Part shown: positions 1 through 8,469 of the stretch, piece after piece
How the letters are laid out: each line of letters starts with the position of its first letter
Numbering within the stretch: the stretch's first letter is position 1
Source: Actinocrispum wychmicini
GTDB taxonomy: Bacteria; Actinomycetota; Actinomycetes; Mycobacteriales; Pseudonocardiaceae
Length of the DNA stretch: 60,232 nucleotides
Direction of reading: 5' to 3'
Assembly: GCF_004345645.1 (NCBI RefSeq)
Contig: NZ_SLWS01000024.1
Span: 1-60,232, forward strand
Position numbers and translations under genes: made by a program
Notes under the pieces: model-generated
What the model saw: the letters and a program-made list of their open reading frames with translations, nothing else
The model's database searches: none
What the model was told of the DNA's origin: nothing

Positions 1-253
1 AGCCAATCATATCTGGCAGGCGGGGTCCACACCCACGAAACCCAACCGGAGGTCCGCCTACGGGACCCAGCAAGAAGCGGGAGCGATACGGACCGGAAGA
101 CCAAGCTGGACCCCGCCTGGCAGATATGATTCCCTTGGGCAGGCCATACGGGAGGGAGACGCCACGACCAAGACAACTAAAACAACCAGCAACACCCAGG
201 AAAGGGCTCCCTCTTGGCGGCCTGCCCTCGCGGCGAGCGAAAAATCTTTCCAG
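1..253 (+). repeat. Left arm of a long inverted, structured repeat
   Basis: This stretch is repeated in inverted orientation at 59716-59969, with about 85% identity judged by eye. It contains two internally paired domains: a long hairpin (5-131) and a second domain in which 137-145 pairs with 219-227 and 152-158 pairs with 207-213. A small hairpin lies at 227-237. Both copies keep an unpaired A-rich segment (about 165-187). The window starts at the first repeated base, so the repeat may extend further left. No transposase or other ORF belongs to it. Bases 254-415 hold nothing I recognise. Confidence 0.9.
5..131 (+). ncRNA. Candidate structured RNA or hairpin element, copy 1
   Basis: Bases 5-28 are the reverse complement of 108-131 over 24 positions with one mismatch (a G opposite G at the twelfth pair). 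The loop is about 79 nt. In the other copy (59840-59965, minus strand) the same stem persists. One C-G pair has become U-A, and other changes give G-U wobbles only in this orientation. That pattern favours a transcribed RNA stem read in the plus direction here, but a DNA hairpin or MITE-like element is equally possible. No promoter was identified. Confidence 0.45.
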
Positions 254-415
254 TCCGGACGAAAAGGGCGATCGCGAGCGGCGAGCAGGCAGTCATCGGT
301 CCAGAAGCGGCAAGCGAGCAGTCTTCCGGCCGAAAGCGAGCAAACCCAAAGTCGCCGCGACAACTAATTGCCCACTCGGGACGCGTTCCCGGCAAACGGC
401 CGCTAAGGTTGGTTG

Positions 416-1408
416 ATGGGTACCAGGATCAAGCTTGGCTGGGAGACGAGGATCGACCAGCTCACGCTCGCCGTCGACTTCGCGATCGTCGGCGTCGGGC
501 TGATTGTGCTCGGCGCGTTCCTGGGTGGTGTCGGGGGTGTTCTGGTGATCGTGGCGGGGACGTTGGTGACGCTGGTTGTCGTCATTCGGATGAATGGGTG
601 GCGTTCGTTGCTGTGGCCTCGATACTTGACCGTTGGGCCGGATGGGATCGGCGATGACACCAAGATGGGCACACCTTTCCAGGTTCGTTGGGCGGACTTG
701 GTCTCGGTTGGCGTGATCACCGAGCCGAAGCGGATGACCTTGGTGTTCACCTCCACGCAGGGCAGTCGTTCGTACCGGATTCCGCGTCGGGACGCAGTTC
801 TGCCCGCGTTGCGCGAAGCGGCTGGGTGCCCGGTGGTTGAGTTGCCGCCGCCTCCCGAGGGTGAGCGGGTGGTTGTGGATGTTGGCGCGCGGCAGGGCTG
901 GTACGGGGTTGTTGGGGGTGCGCTGGCTGGGTTCTTTGGGGTTTCTGGGTTGGTCGCGGCGTTCGGGAGTCAGGCGTCGACCGGTGTGCGGATCGTGGCT
1001 GGGATCATCGGGGCGCCGCTCGCGTTGATCGGGCTCGCCGTTCTGTTGAGCCTCCCTGTGTTGCTACGCAAGCGACTTGTGGTTGTCGACGCCACCGCGT
1101 TCACTTGGGACGACCCGACTGAGCAGTCGTTCACTGTGCCGTGGACCGACCTGGCCGGCGCCGGCATCGACAGCACCGTCGTGCGGAACATGAACACAGG
1201 CAACCGTTACTCCGTGCACATTGTGCTTGTCCCGCACGGACCGCAGTTCGCCGAGAACCACCGGGAGATGAGCAAGTTCGCCAAAGACAGTCGCTATGTC
1301 ATCCCGTTGGGCGACGCGGCTGGCGAAGGTAACACGATCGGCGACGCGATGAGGCGGTTCGCGCCGGCCTTGTGGCTCGGCGCGAACGAGAAACGCGGCC
1401 TCATCTGA
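416..1408 (+). CDS. Membrane protein with two membrane hairpins and PH-like segments
   Basis: The predicted protein has 330 residues. A hydrophobic hairpin (about 20-58) is followed by a beta-rich soluble segment (about 65-135). A second hydrophobic pair (about 155-215) precedes another beta-rich segment. This duplicated layout resembles bacterial PH-like membrane proteins, but I do not recognise a named family and give no function. I chose ATG at 416; a TTG lies one codon upstream. The gene uses more G- and T-ending codons than its neighbours. It converges on the minus-strand oxidoreductase and overlaps its end by 8 bp. Confidence 0.75.
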   Translation: MGTRIKLGWETRIDQLTLAVDFAIVGVGLIVLGAFLGGVGGVLVIVAGTLVTLVVVIRMNGWRSLLWPRYLTVGPDGIGDDTKMGTPFQVRWADLVSVGVITEPKRMTLVFTSTQGSRSYRIPRRDAVLPALREAAGCPVVELPPPPEGERVVVDVGARQGWYGVVGGALAGFFGVSGLVAAFGSQASTGVRIVAGIIGAPLALIGLAVLLSLPVLLRKRLVVVDATAFTWDDPTEQSFTVPWTDLAGAGIDSTVVRNMNTGNRYSVHIVLVPHGPQFAENHREMSKFAKDSRYVIPLGDAAGEGNTIGDAMRRFAPALWLGANEKRGLI

Positions 1409-2228
1409 AGGAGTCGAGCCGCCCCACGACCTTGTCGAACACCGCCCGCTCGTCTGGTTTCGGGGCGTAGCACACTATCTCGTCGAACCCGATCGTCGCG
1501 TAACGTTCGACGAGCCGCGCGAAAGAGTCCTCTGAGGCCCACGGTGTGATCGACCCGTACGCGAGCAGGATGCGCCGCTGCGGTGCCTGACGAAGCTCGG
1601 TGAGCCGGCGGATCCGTGCGACCGACGCCGCGTGGAACTCCTCTTCGCTTGCCGCGCCGGGGAAAGTGACCCAGCCGTCGCCGTGCTCGGCCGCGACACG
1701 CAACGCCCGGGGAGCGTTCGCCGCGATGATCAACGGGATCCGGTCCTGGATCGGGCCGGGTGTCATGGACGCGTGCTGGTACGGATAGTACGGACCCGAG
1801 TGGTCGCTCACGTCGCCTTGCAGCAGCCGGTCGACCACGTCGACGAACTCGCCGAGCCGGGCCGCGCGTTCGGCAGGCTCCCACATCGGCACGCCGGACA
1901 TGCCGTGGTCGGTCGGCCAGACGCCGGAGCCGATGCCGAGGTCGAACCGGCCGCCGGAGACGTGGTCCAGGGTCAACGCCTGCTTCGCAAGCACAGTCGG
2001 CCGACGGAACACGACGTTGGCGATCAGCACACCGACGCGGATCCGCGTCGTGGTCGCCGCCCAGGCCGCGATGATCGTCAGGCCGTCGTGCACCGGCACG
2101 GCCGGGTCGCGCGGGTTACGCATGTTGTCGCCGGTCCACAGCCCGTCGAAACCGGTCTCTTCGGCGATTTTCGCCCACCTGGCGGCCTCGTCCCAGGTGC
2201 CTGGGTTGACCTTCAGCCCGAACCGCAT
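1401..2228 (-). CDS. LLM-class (luciferase-like, probably F420-dependent) oxidoreductase
   Basis: The 275-residue protein has the luciferase-like monooxygenase TIM-barrel pattern: an N-terminal FGLKVNPGTWDEAARWAKIA strand-helix, the WTGDN motif, and the family segment LGIGSGVW around residue 100. Relatives use flavin or coenzyme F420 for hydride transfer or monooxygenation of small molecules. The substrate cannot be read from sequence. It is a single-gene unit; its 3' end overlaps the convergent membrane protein gene by 8 bp. Confidence 0.85.
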   Translation of the reverse strand: MRFGLKVNPGTWDEAARWAKIAEETGFDGLWTGDNMRNPRDPAVPVHDGLTIIAAWAATTTRIRVGVLIANVVFRRPTVLAKQALTLDHVSGGRFDLGIGSGVWPTDHGMSGVPMWEPAERAARLGEFVDVVDRLLQGDVSDHSGPYYPYQHASMTPGPIQDRIPLIIAANAPRALRVAAEHGDGWVTFPGAASEEEFHAASVARIRRLTELRQAPQRRILLAYGSITPWASEDSFARLVERYATIGFDEIVCYAPKPDERAVFDKVVGRLDSFR

Positions 2229-2308
2229 CTGTGTGTCCCCTTCATCCGGATACCCGAATGATGATCACGCTACCCGGGTCCACACCACACCGATGCCCGA
2301 AAGGGCGC

Positions 2309-2719
2309 TCAGGACAGCGCTTTCCGCACGCGCGCGGCGTAGTCGTCGGCCTCCTCGTCCGAGGCGTACTTGGTCCGCGGCCAGAAGAAGCCGCGCAGGC
2401 CGTCCCCTTTCGTCCGGGGAACGACGTGGGTGTGCAGATGCGGCACGCTCTGGCTGACCACGTTGTTCATCGCGACGAACGTGCCCTGCGCACCCAACCC
2501 CGCCTGCACCGCCACCGTGATCCGCTGGACGAACTCGAAGTAGCCGCCCAGGTCGGCCTTGGGCAGGTCGGCGAACGTCGGCACGTGCGTCGGCGGGACG
2601 ACCAGCGTGTGGCCCTTGAACACCGGCCGGATGTCCAGGAACGCCGTCCCGACCGGCTCGGCGGCCACCATGAAACCCGGCTTCTCCCCGGCGACGATCG
2701 CACAGAACAAGCAGTCCAT
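2309..2719 (-). CDS. HIT-family nucleotide-binding hydrolase
   Basis: The 136-residue protein carries the histidine-triad signature at residues 94-98 (HLHTH, followed by VV) and an N-terminal CLFC segment typical of the Hint/HIT branch. HIT proteins hydrolyse or transfer nucleoside phosphoramidates and related nucleotides. The length is normal for the family. It lies 9 bp downstream of the VIT-family gene on the same strand and is probably co-transcribed with it. Confidence 0.9.
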   Translation of the reverse strand: MDCLFCAIVAGEKPGFMVAAEPVGTAFLDIRPVFKGHTLVVPPTHVPTFADLPKADLGGYFEFVQRITVAVQAGLGAQGTFVAMNNVVSQSVPHLHTHVVPRTKGDGLRGFFWPRTKYASDEEADDYAARVRKALS

Positions 2720-2728
2720 CGCGCAATC

Positions 2729-3454
2729 CTAGGAAACGGCGGTGCCGACCAGATGACCGATGCCGTACGTGACGGCCATGGCCACGACACCACCGGCGAT
2801 GTTCCGCGCGACGGCCGGCAGTCGCGGCGCTCCGCCGAGCCGTGCGCTGAGCGACCCCGTCAGCGCCAGCGCGATCACGCCGACCGCGACTGTGACGGAC
2901 ACCCGCAGGTCCCCGGTGGGGATCAGGAACGCCAACAACGGGAGCAACGACCCGACCGTGAACGCGACGAAGCTCGCCAGCGCCGCCTGCCACGGGTTCG
3001 TCAGGCCGTCCGGGTCGATCTTCAGCTCCGCCTCGGCGTGCGCGGCGAGCGCGTCCTTCGCGGTGAGCTGCTTCGCCACCTCCTCGGCCAGGTCCGGGGT
3101 CAGGCCCTTGTCGACGTAGATCTTGGCGAGTTCGTCCAGTTCCACCTCGGGCATCTCGGCCAGCTCGCGGCGTTCCTGGTCGAGCAGGGCCTGCTCGGCG
3201 TCCCGTTGGCTGGACACCGACACGTACTCGCCGGCCGCCATCGACAGCGCGCCGGCGAACAGCCCGGCGAGGCCGGCGGTCACGATCTGTGGTACCGACG
3301 TGGTCGCGCCGGCGACGCCGAGCACGATGCTGGCGGTGGACACGACGCCGTCGTTGGCGCCGAGAACACCGGCTCGCAGCCAGTTCAGGCGGGCCCCGGT
3401 GTCCTCGTGCGGTTCATGGTGCTGAACATCCGTCACTGACCGAGCGTAAGCCAC
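2729..3454 (-). CDS. VIT1/CCC1-family membrane protein (putative Fe/Mn transporter)
   Basis: The 241-residue protein begins with a soluble tail followed by the family segment LGANDGVVSTASIVLGVAGA (about residues 30-49). A helix around SMAAGEYVS and a Glu-rich cytosolic stretch (about 88-145) come next, then three C-terminal membrane helices. This matches the VIT1/CCC1 family of iron and manganese transporters, in which the Glu-rich stretch binds metal. I used the GTG at 3454; a second GTG at 3436 is also possible. It is probably the first gene of an operon with the HIT gene. Confidence 0.85.
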   Translation of the reverse strand: MAYARSVTDVQHHEPHEDTGARLNWLRAGVLGANDGVVSTASIVLGVAGATTSVPQIVTAGLAGLFAGALSMAAGEYVSVSSQRDAEQALLDQERRELAEMPEVELDELAKIYVDKGLTPDLAEEVAKQLTAKDALAAHAEAELKIDPDGLTNPWQAALASFVAFTVGSLLPLLAFLIPTGDLRVSVTVAVGVIALALTGSLSARLGGAPRLPAVARNIAGGVVAMAVTYGIGHLVGTAVS

Positions 3455-3472
3455 CCGTGCCCGTTCGGCGCC

Positions 3473-3501
3473 TTGCCAGGTGGTTTAGACCATTATACGC
3501 T
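3473..3501 (+). promoter_or_regulatory. Promoter with a DasR-type (dre) operator
   Basis: A TTGCCA box (3473-3478) is separated by 17 bp from TACGCT (3496-3501). Between them, at 3481-3492, is TGGTTTAGACCA. It differs by one base from the palindromic core TGGTCTAGACCA of dre sites, which bind the GlcNAc-responsive GntR-family repressor DasR in actinomycetes. A protein bound there would block transcription of the secreted ThuA-ricin gene at 3587. The match is seen in the sequence; control by DasR is inferred. Confidence 0.6.
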
Positions 3502-3586
3502 GCGTGACGCTGGACGACCCGTCAGTTGTCGGTACTGGTCCCTGCCGGCCGGTTTCAGCGCCGCCGATATCCAGAAGGGACCCCGC

Positions 3587-4858
3587 ATGTCCTCAACCGC
3601 GGGCAAACGACCATGGCTTCGGGCGCTGACCGTCATCGCGCTGTTCCTCGGTTTCCTCTCCGTGCCCACCGCGTCCGCGGCACCGCAGTTCAAGGTGCTC
3701 GCGTTCTACAACGGCGGTTTCGACACCGGACACATCGCGTTCGTGCAGGAGGCCAACCCCTGGTTCGCCCAGTTGGCCGCGCAGAACGACTTCGGCTACA
3801 CCGCGACCCGGAACTGGGACCTGCTCGCCGACCCGGGCACGCTGGCGCAGTACCAGGTCGTGATGTTCCTGGACGACCTGCCGCACTCCGCCGCCCAGCA
3901 GCAGGGATTCCAGAACTACGTGCGCAACGGCGGTGGGTTCTTCGGTTTCCATGTGTCCGCCTTCACCCAGGATCCCAATGACTGGCCGTGGTACCACAGC
4001 ACGTTCCTGGGCGCCGGCACGTTCCGGAACAACACCTGGGGCCCGGCCGCCGCGATCCTGAACGTCGAGAACCGGACCCACCCGGCCACCGCGCACCTGC
4101 CCGCGGTGATCAACTCGTCGGTCAGCGAGTGGTACAGCTGGAACAACGACCTGCGGCAGAACCCGAACATCACCATCCTGGCCTCGGTGAACCCGCGGAG
4201 CTTCCCGCTCGGCACGGACCCCAACCAGGCGTGGTACAGCGGTTACTACCCGATCATGTGGACCAACAAGAACTTCAGGATGCTGTACGCGAACTTCGGC
4301 CATGACGCGGTCGGCGCGAACGGCCAGGGCACGTCGTCGACCTTCGCCAGCGCCGACCAGAACAGGTTCATCCTGGACGGCCTGTTGTGGCTCGGCGGCG
4401 GCACCCAGAATCCGGACCCGTTGTCGCCGACCGCCTGGTACAGCGTGGTCAACAAGGGCACGTCGAAGTGCGTCGACGCCCGTGCCGCCGCGACCGCCAA
4501 CGGAACCGTCATCCAGCAGTACACCTGCAACAGCACCACCGCGCAGCAGTTCCAGTTCCAGCCCACCAGCGGCGGCTACACCAGGGTGAACAACCGCAAC
4601 AACCCGGCGCAGGTCGTCGACGTCACCGGGGTGTCCACCGCGGACAACGCCGGCCTGCAGCTCTGGGCGTACGGCGGCGGCACCAACCAGCAGTGGCAGC
4701 CGGTGGCCGAGAGCGGCGGCTTCTACCACTTCGTCAGCCGCAACAGCGGCAAGTGCCTGGCCGTGCCGACCGGCTCGGCCGCGGACAGCGTCCAGTTGGT
4801 CCAGCTGACCTGCGACGGCGGCACGGCCCAGTCGTTCGGCGTGAACGTGCTGGGCTAG
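3587..4858 (+). CDS. Secreted ThuA-domain protein with C-terminal ricin-type lectin domain
   Basis: The 423-residue protein begins with a Sec signal peptide ending at TASA-AP (about residue 29). A ThuA-like domain with the class I glutamine-amidotransferase-like fold follows (about 32-270; note the HSAAQQQGFQNYV helix and the GGGFFGFH turn). A ricin-B/CBM13 domain ends the protein (about 285-420), with three repeats carrying QxF/QxW-type motifs (AQQFQF, NQQWQP, AQSFGV). ThuA proteins are linked to sugar metabolism, and the lectin part should bind extracellular polysaccharide. The start at ATG 3587 has AGAAGGGA upstream. A dre-like operator precedes it and a strong hairpin follows it. Confidence 0.88.
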   Translation: MSSTAGKRPWLRALTVIALFLGFLSVPTASAAPQFKVLAFYNGGFDTGHIAFVQEANPWFAQLAAQNDFGYTATRNWDLLADPGTLAQYQVVMFLDDLPHSAAQQQGFQNYVRNGGGFFGFHVSAFTQDPNDWPWYHSTFLGAGTFRNNTWGPAAAILNVENRTHPATAHLPAVINSSVSEWYSWNNDLRQNPNITILASVNPRSFPLGTDPNQAWYSGYYPIMWTNKNFRMLYANFGHDAVGANGQGTSSTFASADQNRFILDGLLWLGGGTQNPDPLSPTAWYSVVNKGTSKCVDARAAATANGTVIQQYTCNSTTAQQFQFQPTSGGYTRVNNRNNPAQVVDVTGVSTADNAGLQLWAYGGGTNQQWQPVAESGGFYHFVSRNSGKCLAVPTGSAADSVQLVQLTCDGGTAQSFGVNVLG

Positions 4859-4865
4859 ACGCCAG

Positions 4866-4897
4866 GGGTGGGGCGGTTCCGGCCGCCCCACCCTTAT
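4866..4897 (+). terminator. Intrinsic terminator-like hairpin after the ThuA gene
   Basis: An 11-bp perfect stem (4866-4876 with 4883-4893) encloses a 6-nt loop and is followed by TTAT. It begins 8 bp after the ThuA-ricin stop codon and ends just before the next start, so it should insulate the PLP-enzyme gene. Confidence 0.8.
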
Positions 4898-4906
4898 CGT
4901 GCGGTC

Positions 4907-5851
4907 ATGCCGATCGATCTCGCCGCGTATCCCCGGGTGATCCTGGGCCAGTGGCCCACCCCGCTCGACGACTGCCCCCGACTCACCGAGGCCCTCGGCG
5001 GCCCCCGGATCCTGGTCAAACGCGACGACGTCAACGGCCTCGGCGTGGGCGGGAACAAACTCCGCAAGCTGGAGTTCCTGATCGGCGAGGCGCTTGCGGC
5101 CGGCGTCGACACCGTGATCACGTTCGGCGCGTTGCAGACCAACCACGGCCGGCAGACCGCGGCCGTGTGCGCCCGGCTCGGCCTGCGCTGCGAGCTGATC
5201 CTGGTCAAGGAGGTGGACCGGGCCGACGAAGCGTACGAGAAGTCGGGCAACATGCTGCTCGACCACCTCTACGGCGCGCACGTGCACATCTGCGAGACCG
5301 GCGAGGAAGCCGGCCAGGTGTACGAACGGGTGAACGCGGAACGCAACGCCGTGACTTTCCCAGTCGGCGGTTCCAACAGCACCGGAATCCTCGGCTACGT
5401 GGCCGCCGCCGCGGAACTCCATGACCAACGGGCCGACATCGACAAGATCGTCGTCGCGGTCGGCAGCGCCGGCACCGCCGCCGGCCTCGCGCTCGGGATC
5501 AAGCAGCTCGACTGGCCCGTCACGCTGATCGGCGCGTGCGTCTCGCGCACCGCGGAGGAGTCCCGCGCCTACGTCGAAGGACTGGCCGGCGCTGTCGACA
5601 TCGAGCTCACCGACCGGGCCGTCGGGGCCGGATACGGGGTGCCGACCAGGCAGATGTGGGCGGCCGTACGGCTGTTCGCGAGGACGGAAGGCATCACGCT
5701 GGACCCCGTGTACAGCGGAAAAGCCGCGGCCGCGCTCGTGGACATGATTCGTAACGGTGAGATTCGCGATGACGAGACGGTCGTGTTCGTGCACACCGGG
5801 GGACTTCCGGGGCTTTTCGCGTACGCACCCGATCTCATAGCGTCTGTTTGA
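4907..5851 (+). CDS. PLP-dependent D-cysteine desulfhydrase / ACC deaminase family enzyme
   Basis: The 314-residue protein matches the beta-family (fold type II) PLP enzymes that include D-cysteine desulfhydrase and 1-aminocyclopropane-1-carboxylate deaminase. The cofactor lysine lies in GGNKLRKLEF (about residue 48). The ALQTNHGRQTAA segment and the phosphate-binding loop VGSAGTAAG also fit. Family members break down D-cysteine or ACC to ammonia and an alpha-keto acid; the actual substrate cannot be told here. TATCGT lies 6 bp before the ATG and no Shine-Dalgarno sequence is visible, so the mRNA may be leaderless. It appears to be monocistronic. Confidence 0.85.
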   Translation: MPIDLAAYPRVILGQWPTPLDDCPRLTEALGGPRILVKRDDVNGLGVGGNKLRKLEFLIGEALAAGVDTVITFGALQTNHGRQTAAVCARLGLRCELILVKEVDRADEAYEKSGNMLLDHLYGAHVHICETGEEAGQVYERVNAERNAVTFPVGGSNSTGILGYVAAAAELHDQRADIDKIVVAVGSAGTAAGLALGIKQLDWPVTLIGACVSRTAEESRAYVEGLAGAVDIELTDRAVGAGYGVPTRQMWAAVRLFARTEGITLDPVYSGKAAAALVDMIRNGEIRDDETVVFVHTGGLPGLFAYAPDLIASV

Positions 5852-5932
5852 GCGAAAACGGTCCTCGGGTATCCCGCTGTGGTCCCGTCCGAGCGACGAT
5901 GGACCGGTCGGGGCCCGAGGAGAGGCAGCGCC

Positions 5933-6820
5933 ATGGAGCAGACCGACAAGAGCCGGGCGGCCTTGTTGGCAGCTGTGGTCACCATTGTCGTCGTGCTGGC
6001 GGTCAGCCTGGTGGTGCACGGCCCGGTGTGGATGTGGGCCGCGGTCGTGGTGGTCGGCGCCGGTGGCGCCGCCCTGGCGGCCCAACACGTCGTGCACCGC
6101 AGGGAACAGGCGGAACTGCGCCGGGTGATGGAGCGGCAACAGGCCCAGATCGAACAGAAGGCCGCGGAACCGGAGGAAACCGAACCGCCCGCGCACGTCC
6201 AGTATCCGCTTTCGGCGATCCCGCTGCCCAGTTCCGAGATCGACTACAAGGTGCTGCTGTCCGCCACGGTCTGCTGGCGGCAGATAGCGTCGACGAACGG
6301 CCCGCCGCACACCAGCCCGGTGGACCTGGCCGTGAACTGGATCCTCACCCGGGCGCGGGAGCTGACCGTGCTGGAGAAGCCGGAGGAGTTCCAGGTCGTC
6401 CAGCACCGGCTCGGGGTGTCCCTGGGCACGCCGCTGGCCGAACCGTACGGCCAGGTGGTGGCGTGGGCGGTGGACGTGTCGCTGACCGTGTCCGACGAGG
6501 ACGCGCGCCGGTTGGCCAGGCTCGCGGAGTTACGCAAGCACGAGCGGATGTGGGAGCAGGAGCGGCGCATGGAAGTGAGCATGCGCCGTTATCTTTCCGA
6601 GGATGTGCTCAAGGACACGGGCAGCGCGATCGTCTGGTGGCTGGCGCGGCACCCGGACGCGGTCGAGCAGACCGTCCAGCTGATCGGCCCGCTGGCCCAG
6701 ATCACCGCCGCGGCCAACAGCAAGGACCTGCCGGTTCCCGAACTTCTCCGTGCGATCCAGGCGGCCGAGGCGAACGGCCGCCATATCCCACCGTCGGACG
6801 GCACAGTGGCCGGCCAGTGA
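5933..6820 (+). CDS. Membrane-anchored protein of unknown function
   Basis: The 295-residue protein has two N-terminal membrane helices (about 9-30 and 34-52). A charged, probably coiled helix follows (about 55-85), then a soluble domain with a long Arg/Glu-rich helix near residues 185-225. The soluble part vaguely resembles SPFH/band-7-like cytoplasmic domains, but I do not claim that family. A GAGGAGAGG ribosome binding site precedes ATG 5933. No function can be assigned. Confidence 0.7.
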   Translation: MEQTDKSRAALLAAVVTIVVVLAVSLVVHGPVWMWAAVVVVGAGGAALAAQHVVHRREQAELRRVMERQQAQIEQKAAEPEETEPPAHVQYPLSAIPLPSSEIDYKVLLSATVCWRQIASTNGPPHTSPVDLAVNWILTRARELTVLEKPEEFQVVQHRLGVSLGTPLAEPYGQVVAWAVDVSLTVSDEDARRLARLAELRKHERMWEQERRMEVSMRRYLSEDVLKDTGSAIVWWLARHPDAVEQTVQLIGPLAQITAAANSKDLPVPELLRAIQAAEANGRHIPPSDGTVAGQ

Positions 6821-6888
6821 AAGTGTGATCGTCCACACGCCGATATCGCTTTGGCTGCGCGGATATTCCGTCGGTAGGGTCTTAATTG

Positions 6889-6914
6889 TACATATTCGCG
6901 CAGCGGTGCTGCGC
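6889..6914 (+). promoter_or_regulatory. Possible -10 box and 5'-UTR hairpin of the MFS exporter gene
   Basis: TACATA (6889-6894) could be a -10 box. It is followed at 6898-6914 by a perfect 7-bp stem, GCGCAGC with GCTGCGC around a 3-nt loop, some 35 bp before the MFS start. It could be a repressor site or an RNA hairpin; no matching regulator gene is adjacent on this side. Confidence 0.3.
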
Positions 6915-6948
6915 ACTTTCGTTCAGAGAACTTCCTTGGGGGAGAAGC

Positions 6949-8469
6949 GTGGCGCAACCAACCGACAAGCTCGACGGCGCCGTCCTGAAGGTGGCCGGCG
7001 TCGTCGTTGTGGGCGTCGTCATGGCGATTCTCGACACCACCGTGGTCAACGTGGCGCTGAAGGCGCTCGCGCTGCAGTTCACGACTTCGTTCGACACCAT
7101 CCAGTGGGTCGTCACCGGTTACATGCTGGCACTGTCCACAGTCATCCCGGTGACCGGATGGGCGTCCAACCGGTTCGGCACCAAACGCCTCTACATGCTC
7201 GCGATCGTGATGTTCCTGATCGGCTCGGCGCTCGCCGGGCTGGCGTGGAACATCGAGTCGCTCATCGTCTTCCGCGTCTTGCAGGGCCTCGGCGGCGGCA
7301 TGCTGATGCCGGCCGGCATGACCATCCTGACCAAGGCGGCCGGTCCGGCCCGGGTCGGCCGGGTGATGTCCGTGCTGGGTGTGCCGATGCTGCTCGGCCC
7401 GATCGGCGGCCCGATCCTCGGCGGCTGGCTGGTCGACTCGGTCAGCTGGCGCTGGATCTTCTACATCAACATCCCGATCGGCATCGTGGCGCTGGTGCTG
7501 GCCTGGCGGTTCCTGCCCAAGGACCAGCCGGAGGACGCCGGCCGGTTCGACTTCCCGGGCATGCTGATGCTGTCGCCCGGCCTGGCGCTGCTGATCTACG
7601 GCGTGTCGAACATCCCCAGCGCCGGCGGGATCGGCGACGTCAACGTGTGGCTGCCGGGTGGGCTCGGCGTGGTGCTGATCGCCGGGTTCGTGCTGCGCGC
7701 GATCAAGGCCGCGAACCCGTTGATCGACCTGAAGTTGTTCCGGGACAAGAGTTTCGCGGTCGCCGTGTTCACCATGTGTTTCTTCTCGGTGTCGTTCTTC
7801 GGCGCGATGCTGCTGTTCCCGTCGTACTTCCAGCTGGTCCGCGCCGAGAGCGCGCTGAACGCGGGCCTGCTGATGGCGCCGCAGGGCATCGGCGCGATGA
7901 TCGTGATGCCGATCGCGGGCACCCTGGCCGACCGGATCGGCGTCCGCAAGGTGGTGCTTCCCGGCCTGGTGCTGATCGTCGCGGGGATCGCGATGTTCAC
8001 GCAGGTGACCGCGACCACCCCGTACTGGCAGCTGCTGCTGGCGCTGTTCGTGATGGGCGCGGGCATGGGCGCGACGATGATGCCGATCATGTCGGCCGCG
8101 CTGCAGACCCTCAAGCAGCACGACGTGGCCAACGCGTCCACCTCGCTGAACATCGTCCAGCAGGCGTTCGGCGCGATCGGCACCGCGATCATGTCGATCA
8201 TCCTGGCGGCGCTGCTCGCCGGGAAGTTCGACGTGCCGACCAGCCAGGGCCAGTTGGCCGCGATCGGCGCGCTGAGCGACCCGAAGACGCACGACTTCGC
8301 CGCCAGCGCCACCGCCGACTCGTTCGCCACGACGTTCGTGGCGTCGTTGGTGCTGATCGCGATCTGCGTGCTCCCGGCGCTGCTCCTGCCGGGCCGGCGA
8401 CGCCAGGTGTCGTCGACCGAGGGCGAAGGCAGCTCCGAGGACGCGACGCCGCCGGTGATGATGCACTAG
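6949..8469 (+). CDS. MFS drug exporter, DHA2 (14-TMS, EmrB/QacA) family
   Basis: The 506-residue protein has about 14 membrane helices. It carries the DHA2 motifs LDTTVVNVAL in helix 1, the motif A loop NRFGTKR (about residues 74-80) and a motif C-like GPILGGWL. Such proteins export drugs and other hydrophobic compounds by proton antiport. I chose GTG 6949 with a GGGGGA ribosome binding site; TTG and ATG codons further upstream would add an unrelated leader. Its stop codon overlaps that of the convergent LAL regulator within CTAG. Confidence 0.92.
   Translation: MAQPTDKLDGAVLKVAGVVVVGVVMAILDTTVVNVALKALALQFTTSFDTIQWVVTGYMLALSTVIPVTGWASNRFGTKRLYMLAIVMFLIGSALAGLAWNIESLIVFRVLQGLGGGMLMPAGMTILTKAAGPARVGRVMSVLGVPMLLGPIGGPILGGWLVDSVSWRWIFYINIPIGIVALVLAWRFLPKDQPEDAGRFDFPGMLMLSPGLALLIYGVSNIPSAGGIGDVNVWLPGGLGVVLIAGFVLRAIKAANPLIDLKLFRDKSFAVAVFTMCFFSVSFFGAMLLFPSYFQLVRAESALNAGLLMAPQGIGAMIVMPIAGTLADRIGVRKVVLPGLVLIVAGIAMFTQVTATTPYWQLLLALFVMGAGMGATMMPIMSAALQTLKQHDVANASTSLNIVQQAFGAIGTAIMSIILAALLAGKFDVPTSQGQLAAIGALSDPKTHDFAASATADSFATTFVASLVLIAICVLPALLLPGRRRQVSSTEGEGSSEDATPPVMMH

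Noticed and set aside
126..416. Short open frames inside the left repeat arm.
   Set aside because: Their translations are Arg-rich, they have no ribosome binding site and they are not kept between the two repeat copies, whereas the RNA-like pairing is.
3593..6406. A minus-strand open frame of 937 codons.
   Set aside because: It lies antisense to three well-supported plus-strand genes and shows no family motif, as expected in G+C-rich DNA.
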